Positions 48,329-56,309 of a stretch of DNA of 56,309 nucleotides are shown here, piece after piece; positions within the stretch are counted from its first letter, which is position 1; each line of letters opens with the position of its first letter. The notes under the pieces were generated by a model that was not told where the DNA came from, searched no databases, and saw only the letters and a list, made by a program, of their open reading frames with translations. The position numbers and the translations under genes were made by a program. This DNA is from Bacteroidales bacterium. GTDB taxonomy: Bacteria; Bacteroidota; Bacteroidia; Bacteroidales; P3. The DNA lies in NCBI GenBank assembly GCA_031256055.1, contig JAIRRI010000134.1, positions 1 to 56,309 on the forward strand, written 5' to 3'.

Positions 48329-48841
48329 TTAGTTTTCCTGTTTCCCTAATGAAATCAGAATTTCTGTTAATTCTTCAGGCTTATTTGTTCCGATTAAAAC
48401 TTTTTTCCCTGATACGAGTTCGAGTTGTAATCCGTTTCTTCCCGAAACACTGTATGCCTTTTCGCTGAAACTAAAGTTATATCGAAGTCCCCAACCTCCA
48501 AACTTTAAAAGTGGACGATATTGCTTAACATAGGATTTTGAAATTTCTGCCCATGCATATCGTTTGTAAGTCAATCGAAATGGAAAAAATCTCACATAAA
48601 CACCGTCTTCATCAATGTAGGTTTGAAGTCGAACACAAACGAATAAAAAAGTTATCAGTAGAAGGACTCCAAAAACAAGGAATAGTCCTGTATCATTCAT
48701 CGGTTTATCTCCAAATGGATGTCCAAGTATGATTTGTTGAATAATTCCATAAATAAACAAGCCGTTGAGACCTAACAATATCAGCCAAATCCACCACTGT
48801 CCAAACCTTTGCGTTTCTGTGAACGTTTTATATGTTTTCAT
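48329..48841 (-). CDS. Small membrane protein with a PH-like domain
   Basis: 170 aa. Two transmembrane helices (residues ~15-35, WWIWLILLGLNGLFIYGIIQ, and ~48-70, GLFLVFGVLLLITFLFVCV), then a beta-rich C-terminal domain (YIDEDGVYVRFFPFRLTYKRYAWAEISKSYV, GRNGLQLELVSGKKVLIG, ELTEILISL) with the shape of a bacterial PH domain. Comparable proteins in Bacteroidota are annotated DUF6141 or simply hypothetical. It is 7 nt downstream of the aminopeptidase P gene. Its function is unknown. Confidence 0.75.
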   Translation of the reverse strand: MKTYKTFTETQRFGQWWIWLILLGLNGLFIYGIIQQIILGHPFGDKPMNDTGLFLVFGVLLLITFLFVCVRLQTYIDEDGVYVRFFPFRLTYKRYAWAEISKSYVKQYRPLLKFGGWGLRYNFSFSEKAYSVSGRNGLQLELVSGKKVLIGTNKPEELTEILISLGKQEN

Positions 48842-48847
48842 AATAAT

Positions 48848-50245
48848 TTAGTTTTGTGTTGCCATCAATGCCTCAATATCTGCAACGGTTTTCGGAACAG
48901 GTTTTCCTAAAACACGACAACCATCTTTGGTAATCAAAATACCATCTTCAATTCGAACACCGCCGAAATCTAAGTATTTTTCTACTTCGTCGTAGTTGAT
49001 ATACTCTGCGAATTTTTGCTCGTTGCGCCATTGTTTGATCAACTGTGGAATGAAATAACAACCAGGTTCTACAGTCAAAACAAAACCCTCTTTCAATTTT
49101 TTTCCGAAGCGCAAATAGGCAGTACCAAACTCTTTGGCGCGTTTGGTTTCATCGTCGTAACCCACAAAATCTTCGCCCAAATTTTCCATATCGTGAACAT
49201 CCAAGCCCATCATGTGTCCCAATCCATGCGGGAAAAACAAGGCATGTGCACCGACTTCAACGGCTTTTTTCATATCCCCTTTCATCAAGCCTAATTTCTT
49301 CAAACCTTCGGCAATAGTGAGACACGCAACCAAGTGTACATCGCGATATTTGATACCGGGTCTGCACATTTCGATACTTTTCACGTTTGCATCCAAAACA
49401 ATTTCGTAAACGGCTTTTTGGCGTTCACTGAATTTCCCGCCAACAGGCACAGTTCGCGTGATATCGGACGAATAGCAGTTTGCCAATTCCGCACCTGTGT
49501 CTAAAACCAACATTCTGCCTTCCGTGATTTGATTGCCGTGATAATGGTTGTGCAACGTTTGTCCGTTGATGCTGCAAATCACCGGAAACGAAACTGTTCC
49601 GCCGTGTTCCATAGCAATACCTTCGGCGCGTCCTGCGATTTGATATTCGTAAGTGCCCACGTGTTTTGCCATTTTCATGGCTTCGGTGTGCATCAAATAA
49701 GCCACATCACAGGCTTTTTCGATTTCAACAATTTCGTAATCCGCTTTGATTTCTCGTTGTTTTACGATGGCTTTAATCAATTCTTTAGACGAAAAACGTT
49801 TCACGGCATTGTAATGAAAGCCCATTAATTGTGAGATCTGATGACGTGTCACGGCACGATACGGATCGCAAAAATGTACGTGTCGACCTTCGTGGATGGC
49901 TTTTTCCACCATTTTTTGCAACTCCGATGTTGGCGCTGAATTTTTAACGCCGACAGAGGCTGCCAATTCGGAAACCTTTGGCATATCGCCCATCCAGATG
50001 ATTGAATCCATATCGAAATCGTTAGCGAATAGCCAGTCTTCTCCAGAGTCAACGTCTAAAACGCCCACAAAATTCGGCTTATTCAAACCGAAAAAGTAGA
50101 GGAAATTGCTATCCTGACGGTAGCGATACGTGTTTTTGTGATAGTTGTAAGCGGCTTCCTGATTGCCAGGAAGCAAAATCAAACCGGATTTTACGTCCGA
50201 GCGAAGTTGATTTCTGCGGTTGGTGTAGATGTCTTTGGTGAACAT
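48848..50245 (-). CDS. pepP: Xaa-Pro aminopeptidase (aminopeptidase P family)
   Basis: 465 aa from the ATG at 50245 (MFTKDIYTNRRNQLRSDVK); the earlier ATG at 50284 precedes the -7 box. N-terminal creatinase-like domain (~1-175) and a C-terminal pita-bread M24 metallopeptidase domain. Metal ligands are intact: Asp pair in VLDTGAELANCYSSDITRTV, His in PHGLGHMMGLDVHD, Glu in TVEPGCYF and Glu in GGVRIEDGILIT. It cleaves the N-terminal residue before Pro. Length is usual for the family. It leads a small minus operon with the PH-domain protein. Confidence 0.93.
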   Translation of the reverse strand: MFTKDIYTNRRNQLRSDVKSGLILLPGNQEAAYNYHKNTYRYRQDSNFLYFFGLNKPNFVGVLDVDSGEDWLFANDFDMDSIIWMGDMPKVSELAASVGVKNSAPTSELQKMVEKAIHEGRHVHFCDPYRAVTRHQISQLMGFHYNAVKRFSSKELIKAIVKQREIKADYEIVEIEKACDVAYLMHTEAMKMAKHVGTYEYQIAGRAEGIAMEHGGTVSFPVICSINGQTLHNHYHGNQITEGRMLVLDTGAELANCYSSDITRTVPVGGKFSERQKAVYEIVLDANVKSIEMCRPGIKYRDVHLVACLTIAEGLKKLGLMKGDMKKAVEVGAHALFFPHGLGHMMGLDVHDMENLGEDFVGYDDETKRAKEFGTAYLRFGKKLKEGFVLTVEPGCYFIPQLIKQWRNEQKFAEYINYDEVEKYLDFGGVRIEDGILITKDGCRVLGKPVPKTVADIEALMATQN

Positions 50246-50259
50246 AGTATTTTTTCTTG

Positions 50260-50306
50260 CAAAGATACAAAAAAAAATGAACATTAAGAAAAATTTCGTA
50301 TCTTTG
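50260..50306. promoter_or_regulatory. Divergent -7 boxes of pepP and glyA
   Basis: TATCTTTG lies at 50260-50267 on the minus strand (pepP, 14 nt from its ATG) and at 50299-50306 on the plus strand (glyA, 20 nt from its ATG). The two promoters share the 31 nt between them. Confidence 0.7.
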
Positions 50307-50326
50307 CAAAAAATCTAAAAATCATT

Positions 50327-51607
50327 ATGAAAAGAGACCAACAAATCTTCGATCTAATCGAAAAAGAACGCGAACGCCAAACAATTGGCATCGAACTTAT
50401 TGCTTCAGAAAACTTCGTAAGCCCGCAAGTGATGGAAGCGCAAGGTTCTTGCTTAACCAACAAATATGCTGAAGGTTACCCCGGAGCGCGCTACTACGGC
50501 GGCTGTCAAATCGTTGACCAAACTGAGCAATTAGCGATTGACCGTGCTTGCCAACTCTTCGGTGCTGAGTATGCTAATGTGCAACCACATTCGGGCGCAC
50601 AAGCCAATATGGCGGTGTTTTTAACGTGTTTGAAGCCCGGCGATACCTTTATGGGCTTGGAATTGTCGCATGGCGGACATCTTTCGCACGGCTCGCCTGT
50701 CAATTCATCAGGAATTTTGTACCGTGCTGTCCCTTACATGGTTGAAGAGGAAACAGGTTTGATCAATTACGATAAAATGGAAGAAATCGCTTTGCGCGAA
50801 AAACCCAAATTGATTGTAGGTGGAGCATCTGCATATTCACGTGATTGGGATTGGAAACGTATGAGAGAAATTGCCGACAAGGTGGGCGCAATCTTGATGG
50901 GCGATATTTCACATCCTGCAGGTTTGATTGCTCGCGGATTGTTGAATAATCCTGTTCCATATTGCCATATCATTACAACGACTACGCATAAAACCTTGCG
51001 TGGACCTCGCGGCGGACTGATTATTATGGGCAAAGATTTCGATAATCCTTGGGGTTTGACCACTCCGAAAGGCGAAATCAAAAAAATGTCGCAAATGCTG
51101 AATTTGGCGGTATTTCCGGGCATTCAAGGCGGACCGCTCGAACACGTGATTGCTGCAAAAGCAGTGGCTTTCGGCGAAGCACTTTCCGATGAATATTTGA
51201 CTTACATCAAACAGGTTAAAGCGAATGCGCAAGCCATGTGTAAAGCCTTTGTTGATAAGGGTTACAAAGTTATTTCCGGTGGAACGGACAACCATTTAAT
51301 GTTGATTGATTTACGTTCCAAATTCCCCGAAATTTCTGGAAAAAAAGTTGAAAATGCCTTGGTAAAAGCCGATATTACCATTAACAAAAACATGGTTCCG
51401 TTTGACAGTCGCACACCGTTTGTTACTTCGGGATTCCGCGTAGGTACGGCTGCGGTAACATCTCGCGGTTTGAAAGAAGCCGATATGCCGATAATTGTAG
51501 ACTTCATTGATGAGGTGATTTCGAACATTGATGATGAAGCCAAACTTGCGGAAATTTGCAAAAAAGTGAACGCGATGATGTCGTCGCGTCCGTTGTTTGT
51601 GGGATAA
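50327..51607 (+). CDS. glyA: Serine hydroxymethyltransferase
   Basis: 426 aa. PLP enzyme interconverting serine and glycine with transfer of a one-carbon unit to tetrahydrofolate. Motifs: [34 protein letters not shown] (tetrahydrofolate and substrate contacts), [24 protein letters not shown] and the PLP lysine in [14 protein letters not shown]. Length is normal. It is followed directly by an ATP-binding protein gene starting on the next base. Confidence 0.97.
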   Translation: MKRDQQIFDLIEKERERQTIGIELIASENFVSPQVMEAQGSCLTNKYAEGYPGARYYGGCQIVDQTEQLAIDRACQLFGAEYANVQPHSGAQANMAVFLTCLKPGDTFMGLELSHGGHLSHGSPVNSSGILYRAVPYMVEEETGLINYDKMEEIALREKPKLIVGGASAYSRDWDWKRMREIADKVGAILMGDISHPAGLIARGLLNNPVPYCHIITTTTHKTLRGPRGGLIIMGKDFDNPWGLTTPKGEIKKMSQMLNLAVFPGIQGGPLEHVIAAKAVAFGEALSDEYLTYIKQVKANAQAMCKAFVDKGYKVISGGTDNHLMLIDLRSKFPEISGKKVENALVKADITINKNMVPFDSRTPFVTSGFRVGTAAVTSRGLKEADMPIIVDFIDEVISNIDDEAKLAEICKKVNAMMSSRPLFVG

Positions 51608-52156
51608 GTGAAAGATTTATCGCTTCACATATTAGACATTGTCCAAAATTCGATCAGCGCAAAAGCCACGTTGATTGAGATTACGATTGATGAAGACAAA
51701 TTCAACAATCGTTATGTGTTAACGGTTAAAGACAACGGAACAGGCATGTCGCCCGAAGTTTTGGCGAAAGTTACCGATCCTTATACGACTTCTCGAAAAA
51801 CTCGAAAAGTTGGACTGGGCATACCTTTGCTGAAACTCAACTCCGAACTTGCGAATGGAAATTTGCAAATTACATCGGAACTTGGTGTTGGAACAAACCT
51901 GATAGCAACATTCGAATTTGACCACATTGACCGAGTGCCAATCGGCGACATTGCAGGCATTGTAGTGATGTTGGCTTCGATGAACCCGAATTTGGAATTT
52001 ATTTACAAACACATCACACCAAAAGGCGAATACATCTTCGATACCAAAGAAATCAAAGTGGTTTTGGATGATTTATCCATTCAAGACCTCAGCATTCAAA
52101 AATACCTAAAAGAACTAATTGAGGAAAATTTGAAAGATATTGGGTACGATAGGTAG
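51608..52156 (+). CDS. Small GHKL-type ATPase (HATPase_c) protein
   Basis: 182 aa, GTG start on the base after the glyA stop. The Bergerat ATP-binding fold is complete: N box LDIVQNSISAKATLIEITI, G1 box VKDNGTGM, DPYTTSRKTRKVGLGIPLLK (F/G2 boxes). There is no His-containing dimerisation domain, no sensor and no receiver, so it is not an ordinary histidine kinase. Similar short ATPases are found in anaerobes near hydrogenase or redox genes. Here the only neighbour is glyA; coupling to folate metabolism is inference from position. The last codon and the stop are supplied by a family B repeat. Confidence 0.82.
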   Translation: MKDLSLHILDIVQNSISAKATLIEITIDEDKFNNRYVLTVKDNGTGMSPEVLAKVTDPYTTSRKTRKVGLGIPLLKLNSELANGNLQITSELGVGTNLIATFEFDHIDRVPIGDIAGIVVMLASMNPNLEFIYKHITPKGEYIFDTKEIKVVLDDLSIQDLSIQKYLKELIEENLKDIGYDR

Positions 52157-52178
52157 GGCCAGGCATGCCTCGCCCTTT
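52153..52178. repeat. Degenerate palindromic repeat, family B
   Basis: gtagggccaggca / tgcctcgcccttt, an imperfect palindrome that provides the stop codon of the preceding gene. Confidence 0.75.
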
Positions 52179-52198
52179 TATATCTCGTTTTTTTTTCG

Positions 52199-52206
52199 TA
52201 CCTTTG
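52199..52206 (+). promoter_or_regulatory. -7 box of the polyprenyl diphosphate synthase gene, 4 nt from the start codon
   Basis: TACCTTTG, then only TAAA before the ATG at 52211. As with atpB, the mRNA may have almost no 5' leader. Confidence 0.65.
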
Positions 52207-52210
52207 TAAA

Positions 52211-53182
52211 ATGAAATTCAAAGACATCATACTGCCCATTGAGCCTGCGTTTCAAAAATTCAAACATGAATTTTCGAATGCTATGACTTCTGAGATACCT
52301 TTACTTAATGATGTTTTCAACCATATTCAAACTTCTCAAGGCAAACAAATTCGACCTGTTTTGATTTTATTGTCTGCCGAAATTTGTGGTGAAATTACAC
52401 CCAAAACCTATCGAAGTGCGGTCTTAACCGAAGTGCTACACCTGGCAACGCTATTGCATGATGATGTCATTGATCAAGCCGAAATTCGTCGAAATCAGCT
52501 GTCTGTCAATGCAAAATGGAACAATAAAGTTGCGATTTTGGTTGGCGATTACCTTTTTGCGAAAACGCTGAAAATAGCCACTGCTCACAGCGATTACGAA
52601 TTGTTGGAACTCATGAATGAAGCCATAAAAAAAGTTAGCGAAGGCGAACTTATTCAAATGCAAAATACTGCAAACGTTGGTATTTCTGAAGATATTTACA
52701 ATGATATTATCAGCAAAAAAACGGCTTCTCTTTTTGCTGCGGCTTGCGCTTGCGGTGCTTTTTCGGCAAATACAAACAAAGAGAATGTTTTGACGTTTCA
52801 TCAAATCGGTTGGCACCTCGGTATGGCGTTTCAAATCAAGGATGATCTCTTGGATCTTTTGCCCAACACGGAAACTGGAAAGATGAAGGATAATGATATA
52901 CATGAACAAAAATTTACGTTACCTCTCATTCATTTCTTGAAAACAGCATCCGAAATTAATAAAAAATCGGCATTAGATATTATCCAAAATCATTATCTAA
53001 ATTCAGAAAAAGTTCAACACTTATCGCAGCAAATTTTAGATAGTGAAAGTTTGATTTATACTCAATCTAAAATCGCTGAACATATTGAAAAAGCAACCAA
53101 TCTACTCAACCCGTTTTCGGATAGTGTTGGAAAAACAACCTTACAAAACCTCATGAATTTTATCGCTAATAGAAATCATTAA
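52211..53182 (+). CDS. ispB: Polyprenyl diphosphate synthase (octaprenyl/heptaprenyl type)
   Basis: 323 aa. Trans-prenyltransferase that elongates farnesyl diphosphate to the side chain of menaquinone. First Asp-rich motif HDDVIDQAEIRR (DDxxD at about residue 84) and second IKDDLLDLL (about residue 217, DDxxD). GKQIRPVLILLSAEIC near the N-terminus and KWNNKVAILVGDYLFAKTL are the usual contacts. Product length is not readable; the octaprenyl symbol is by family habit. The MenA-like prenyltransferase that would use the product is at 12540-13436. Confidence 0.92.
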   Translation: MKFKDIILPIEPAFQKFKHEFSNAMTSEIPLLNDVFNHIQTSQGKQIRPVLILLSAEICGEITPKTYRSAVLTEVLHLATLLHDDVIDQAEIRRNQLSVNAKWNNKVAILVGDYLFAKTLKIATAHSDYELLELMNEAIKKVSEGELIQMQNTANVGISEDIYNDIISKKTASLFAAACACGAFSANTNKENVLTFHQIGWHLGMAFQIKDDLLDLLPNTETGKMKDNDIHEQKFTLPLIHFLKTASEINKKSALDIIQNHYLNSEKVQHLSQQILDSESLIYTQSKIAEHIEKATNLLNPFSDSVGKTTLQNLMNFIANRNH

Positions 53183-53194
53183 ATCATAAAGACG

Positions 53195-54529
53195 ATGGCA
53201 AAAACAAACAAACTTCCAAAGATTTTCGTACTTGACACCAACGTAATTTTGCACGATTACAATTGTATTCACAATTTTCAAGATAATGATGTTGTAGTTC
53301 CGATTGTGGTTCTCGAAGAAATAGATAACTTCAAAAAAGGCAACGAACAAATCAATTACAACGCGCGTGCATTCATTCGTATCATTGATGAGTTGTTGGG
53401 AGATAAATTGTTTAACGGTGGAATTTCGTTGGGAAAAGGTCTTGGAAACCTTCGTATTGGACTTGATCAACCGTTTCCTGAGGAAATGAAGTTATTTAAC
53501 AAAGATTTGCCCGATCATCGCATTTTGACCGTTGCTTATCACGAGGCTCAGGAACATCCCGATCGTTACGTTGCGCTTTTGAGTAAGGATGTAAGCCTGC
53601 GCGTTAAAGCGAAATCATTGGGAATTGCTGCTGAGGATTATCTCAACGACAAAGTGCAAAATATGGAAAGTTTGGATTTGAAGGCAGGCGCTGTAACCGT
53701 TGATGTTGCCGACGATAGCGTGCTTAATCAATTCTATACAGATGGAAAAATTTCTGCAAAAGTTTTGCCGAATATAACACCTGCTGCTAATCAGTTTTTT
53801 GTTATGAAATATGGCAACAGCAGCGCTATGGCGAGATATGAAAAAAACACAGACAATTTAGTTCGTGTTGAAAAACAACGTTGCTACAATATTGAACCTC
53901 GAAATTCCGAACAAACATTTGCAATGGACGCTCTTCTCAATCCGAATGTGCAATTGGTTTCGCTCACGGGTATGGCAGGAACGGGAAAAACTCTGTTGGC
54001 AGTGGCTGCAGCGCTTCAACAAGAAGCGAATTTTGATCAAATTTTGTTGGCACGCCCTGTGATTCCGTTGCAAAATCAAGAAATCGGATTTTTACCCGGC
54101 GAAATCAAAGATAAAATCGGACCGTATATGCTACCACTTTTCGACAATATTTCGTTCATCAAAAGTCGTTGCAAACCCAATTCAAAAGAACTTTTGAAAA
54201 TTGACGAACTGTTGCGTACCGAAAAAATGAATATTTCGCCGTTGGCATACATTCGCGGACGCAGTTTGAGTAATACGTTTTTCATCATTGATGAAGCACA
54301 AAATCTCACCCCACACGAAATCAAAACCATCATCACAAGAGCGGGCGAAAACACCAAAATCGTGTTGACAGGAGATATTTTCCAAATCGATTCGCCTTAC
54401 TTGGATCAGCGTTCGAACGGCATTACCTACATGACCGACAAAATGCACGGGCAAGAATTATTCGCCCATGTTAATCTTGTGAAAGGCGAACGCAGTCCGT
54501 TGGCGGAATTAGCAGGAAATATTTTATGA
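53195..54529 (+). CDS. PhoH family protein with N-terminal PIN domain
   Basis: 444 aa. A PIN ribonuclease-like domain (~5-150; FVLDTNVILHDYNCI, VLEEIDNFKKG) is fused to a PhoH P-loop ATPase/helicase-like domain (~215-444; LTGMAGTGKTLLAVAAAL, FLPGEIKDKIGPYM, FFIIDEAQNLTPHEIKTI, LTGDIFQIDSPYLDQ). This PIN-PhoH fusion, YlaK or PhoH2 type, is proposed to unwind and cut RNA. The catalytic Asp of both parts is present. It is 12 nt after ispB and overlaps ispH by 4 bp. Confidence 0.93.
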   Translation: MAKTNKLPKIFVLDTNVILHDYNCIHNFQDNDVVVPIVVLEEIDNFKKGNEQINYNARAFIRIIDELLGDKLFNGGISLGKGLGNLRIGLDQPFPEEMKLFNKDLPDHRILTVAYHEAQEHPDRYVALLSKDVSLRVKAKSLGIAAEDYLNDKVQNMESLDLKAGAVTVDVADDSVLNQFYTDGKISAKVLPNITPAANQFFVMKYGNSSAMARYEKNTDNLVRVEKQRCYNIEPRNSEQTFAMDALLNPNVQLVSLTGMAGTGKTLLAVAAALQQEANFDQILLARPVIPLQNQEIGFLPGEIKDKIGPYMLPLFDNISFIKSRCKPNSKELLKIDELLRTEKMNISPLAYIRGRSLSNTFFIIDEAQNLTPHEIKTIITRAGENTKIVLTGDIFQIDSPYLDQRSNGITYMTDKMHGQELFAHVNLVKGERSPLAELAGNIL

Positions 54530-55386
54530 TTGTAGATATTGATCAGCATTCGGGGTTTTGTTTCGGTGTGGTTTCAGCCATTCAGCGTGCCGAGGAAGAG
54601 TTACAAAACGGCGAAACCTTATATTGTTTGGGTGATATTGTTCACAACAGTGCGGAAGTTGAACGCCTCTCCAAGCACGGACTTCGCGTAATTTCACACG
54701 AAGAATTTGCAAAATTATCCAATTGTAAAGTTCTCATTCGTGCACATGGCGAACCTCCTGAAACCTATGCCATTGCAGAGAAACAAAACATCATATTGGT
54801 TGATGCAACATGTCCGATTGTGCTAAAATTGCAGCAACGTGTTCGAGACGGTTATCAAGATATGCAAAAAGTTGGCGGACAAATTTTGATTTACGGCAAA
54901 CCCGGACATGCTGAAGTAATAGGATTAGAGGGACAAACCGATTGTCAAGCCATTATTATTGATAAAGAATCTGATTTGCAAAACATAGATTTTTCAAAAC
55001 CCATTCGTCTCTACTCGCAAACCACAAGAAGCAGAGAAGACTACGAAAAACTTCAGGAAAATATTCAGAAAAAACTTCCTGAAAATGCCGATTTTATTGC
55101 CTTTAACACCATTTGCGGACAAGTAGCCAATCGTGCCAAACAACTCAGAGAGTTTTGTCAAAATCATCAACTTATTTTATTTATAAGCAGTAAAGACAGT
55201 TCGAATGGCCAGTATTTATTTGATCTTTGCAAACGTGCCAATTCCAACACACATTTTATTTCGGATGTTTCCGAATTGCAAAGCGAATGGTTCAAAACCA
55301 TTGGTACCGTAGGTATCTGCGGTGCAACCTCAACGCCCATGTGGTTGATGGAAGATGTTGCTAAACAAATTTCAAAATGTTTCTAA
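54526..55386 (+). CDS. ispH: 4-hydroxy-3-methylbut-2-enyl diphosphate reductase
   Basis: 286 aa. Last step of the MEP isoprenoid pathway, making IPP and DMAPP. The three [4Fe-4S] cysteines are C12 (GFCFGV), C96 (DATCPIV) and C197 (NTICGQV). Active-site residues H40 (GDIVHN), H74 (RAHGEPP) and the Glu of GKPGHAEVIG are intact. Overlap with phoH (ATGA) and with recF (10 bp) indicates one transcript from the ispB promoter. It supplies the building blocks that ispB polymerises. Confidence 0.96.
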   Translation: MIVDIDQHSGFCFGVVSAIQRAEEELQNGETLYCLGDIVHNSAEVERLSKHGLRVISHEEFAKLSNCKVLIRAHGEPPETYAIAEKQNIILVDATCPIVLKLQQRVRDGYQDMQKVGGQILIYGKPGHAEVIGLEGQTDCQAIIIDKESDLQNIDFSKPIRLYSQTTRSREDYEKLQENIQKKLPENADFIAFNTICGQVANRAKQLREFCQNHQLILFISSKDSSNGQYLFDLCKRANSNTHFISDVSELQSEWFKTIGTVGICGATSTPMWLMEDVAKQISKCF

Positions 55387-56309
55387 AATCCCTAAACATA
55401 ACCAATTTCAAAAACTACGCAGAACTTGCGTTGGATTTTTCGCCAAACATCAATTGTTTTGCGGGAAACAATGGCGTTGGCAAAACGAATTTATTAGACG
55501 CAATTCATTACTTGTCGTTTTGTAAAAGTTATGTACAAAGTGCCGATATGCAAAACATTCGGCATAATGAGGATTTTTTTGCCATTCACGGAACATTTGA
55601 AAAAAACGTGCAAAGCGACGTAGTATCTTGCATTCAAAAACGTGGTGCAAGAAAAATTATGCGGTTGAACAAAAAAGAATACGAGCGTTTTGCAGATCAT
55701 ATCGGCTTATTTCCGGTAGTGATGATTTCGCCTTATGATAGCGATTTGATTAACGATGGAAGCGATGTTCGACGAAAGTTTATGGATATTGTGATTTCGC
55801 AATTTGATAAATCTTATTTGGAGCATCTGATTTCGTACAACCATGCGTTAGAGCAACGAAATAAAATGTTGAAATCTGAACATTTCGACGAAACACTCTG
55901 CGAAGTTTTCGATCAAAAATTAGTTCAACATGGCTCTGAAATTTTCGAATCTCGAGCTAATTTTACCAATCAATTTTCAACGTTGTTTCAACATTATTTT
56001 GACATTCTTGCTAAGGGTTCGGAACGTGTTGAAATTCGCTACAATTCGCAATTGCAAGATGGTTTGCCATTTTCAGAACAGTTGAAAAACCATCGACAAA
56101 AAGATCGTATTTTACATCACTCGTCCATTGGCATTCACAAAGATGATTTAATGCTGTTAATTGACGATTTTCCGGTGAAAAAATTCGGTTCGCAAGGACA
56201 GCAAAAATCATTCACATTGGCTATGCGTTTGGCGCAATTGGAATTTACCAAACAACAAAACGGCTTTTTTCCGATTTTGCTTTTAGATGATATTTTTGAT
56301 AAATTAGAC
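55377..56309 (+). CDS. recF: DNA replication/repair protein RecF (C-terminus beyond window edge)
   Basis: 311 codons with no stop, so the gene continues beyond the window; RecF is about 360-370 aa. Start ATG at 55377 overlaps the ispH stop by 10 bp (MFLKSLNITNFKNYAELALD). The Walker A motif FAGNNGVGKTNLLDAIHYLSFCKSY and the signature SQGQQKSFTLAMRLAQLEF (ABC signature-like) are seen, then the Walker B ILLLDDIFDKLD at the very end. RecF loads RecA at gaps via RecOR. The gene is part of the ispB-phoH-ispH-recF run. Confidence 0.95.
   Translation, partial: MFLKSLNITNFKNYAELALDFSPNINCFAGNNGVGKTNLLDAIHYLSFCKSYVQSADMQNIRHNEDFFAIHGTFEKNVQSDVVSCIQKRGARKIMRLNKKEYERFADHIGLFPVVMISPYDSDLINDGSDVRRKFMDIVISQFDKSYLEHLISYNHALEQRNKMLKSEHFDETLCEVFDQKLVQHGSEIFESRANFTNQFSTLFQHYFDILAKGSERVEIRYNSQLQDGLPFSEQLKNHRQKDRILHHSSIGIHKDDLMLLIDDFPVKKFGSQGQQKSFTLAMRLAQLEFTKQQNGFFPILLLDDIFDKLD

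Noticed and set aside
51608-52156. Histidine kinase
   Set aside because: Only the ATPase domain is present; there is no phospho-accepting His region, sensor or paired regulator.

Overview
This window is chromosomal DNA from a member of the Bacteroidota, most likely a Bacteroidales-type organism. The main evidence is the promoters: at least a dozen genes are preceded by the Bacteroidota -7 box TAnnTTTG (mostly TATCTTTG or TACCTTTG), several with a TTTG -33 box 16-20 nt upstream, and Shine-Dalgarno sequences are scarce. The gene content agrees: a SusD/RagB lipoprotein, a BACON-domain lipoprotein, a GldE-like protein, a long AtpB with an N-terminal periplasmic extension, a PorE-like TPR/propeller/OmpA protein and SagB-type nitroreductase. 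I cannot name a genus.

Layout. 1-5107 (minus): a surface/secretion operon of SusD-like lipoprotein, BACON lipoprotein and a subtilisin-like protease that runs off the left edge. 5346-9029: atpB (minus, alone), then rplY-pth-gldE (plus). 9062-15701 (minus): phospholipase D-type synthase, YqhD-like alcohol dehydrogenase, PagL-like outer-membrane enzyme, UbiA/MenA prenyltransferase, SlyD-like FKBP, O-methyltransferase, tRNA-Leu(CAA) and a sugar nucleotidyltransferase. 15877-22251 (plus): UvrD/PcrA helicase, an ECF sigma factor flanked by two small membrane proteins, and a PorE-like OmpA protein with an unexpected C-terminal retropepsin-like domain. 22289-25230: rfaE2, folE, recJ. 25221-33039: a polysaccharide/envelope cluster (WecA-type and WcaJ-type initiating transferases, two glycosyltransferases, a Wzy/ligase-like protein, a Gfo/Idh oxidoreductase) with plsY and pcm. 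33109-34927: grpE-dnaJ. 35153-41160: Ig-repeat lipoprotein, dus, mfd. 41285-44999: an AT-rich two-gene DNA methyltransferase / PD-(D/E)XK nuclease unit, probably restriction-modification or a related defence system. 44996-56309: alkaline phosphatase, SDR enzyme, SagB-like lipoprotein, aminopeptidase P, glyA with a small ATPase, polyprenyl diphosphate synthase, phoH, ispH and the start of recF.

The most distinctive property of the window is its load of short palindromic repeats of at least six families. They sit between genes, supply stop codons, and have inserted in frame inside genes: UvrD, the ECF sigma factor, Mfd, a nucleotidyltransferase, a polysaccharide polymerase and the C-terminus of Dus. 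Other points worth attention are a lipoprotein that looks like a free-standing copy of the neighbouring protease's pro-region, the pseudo-aspartyl-protease domain on the OmpA protein, the methyltransferase/nuclease pair, and -7 boxes placed so close to the start codons of atpB and the prenyl synthase that those mRNAs may be leaderless.
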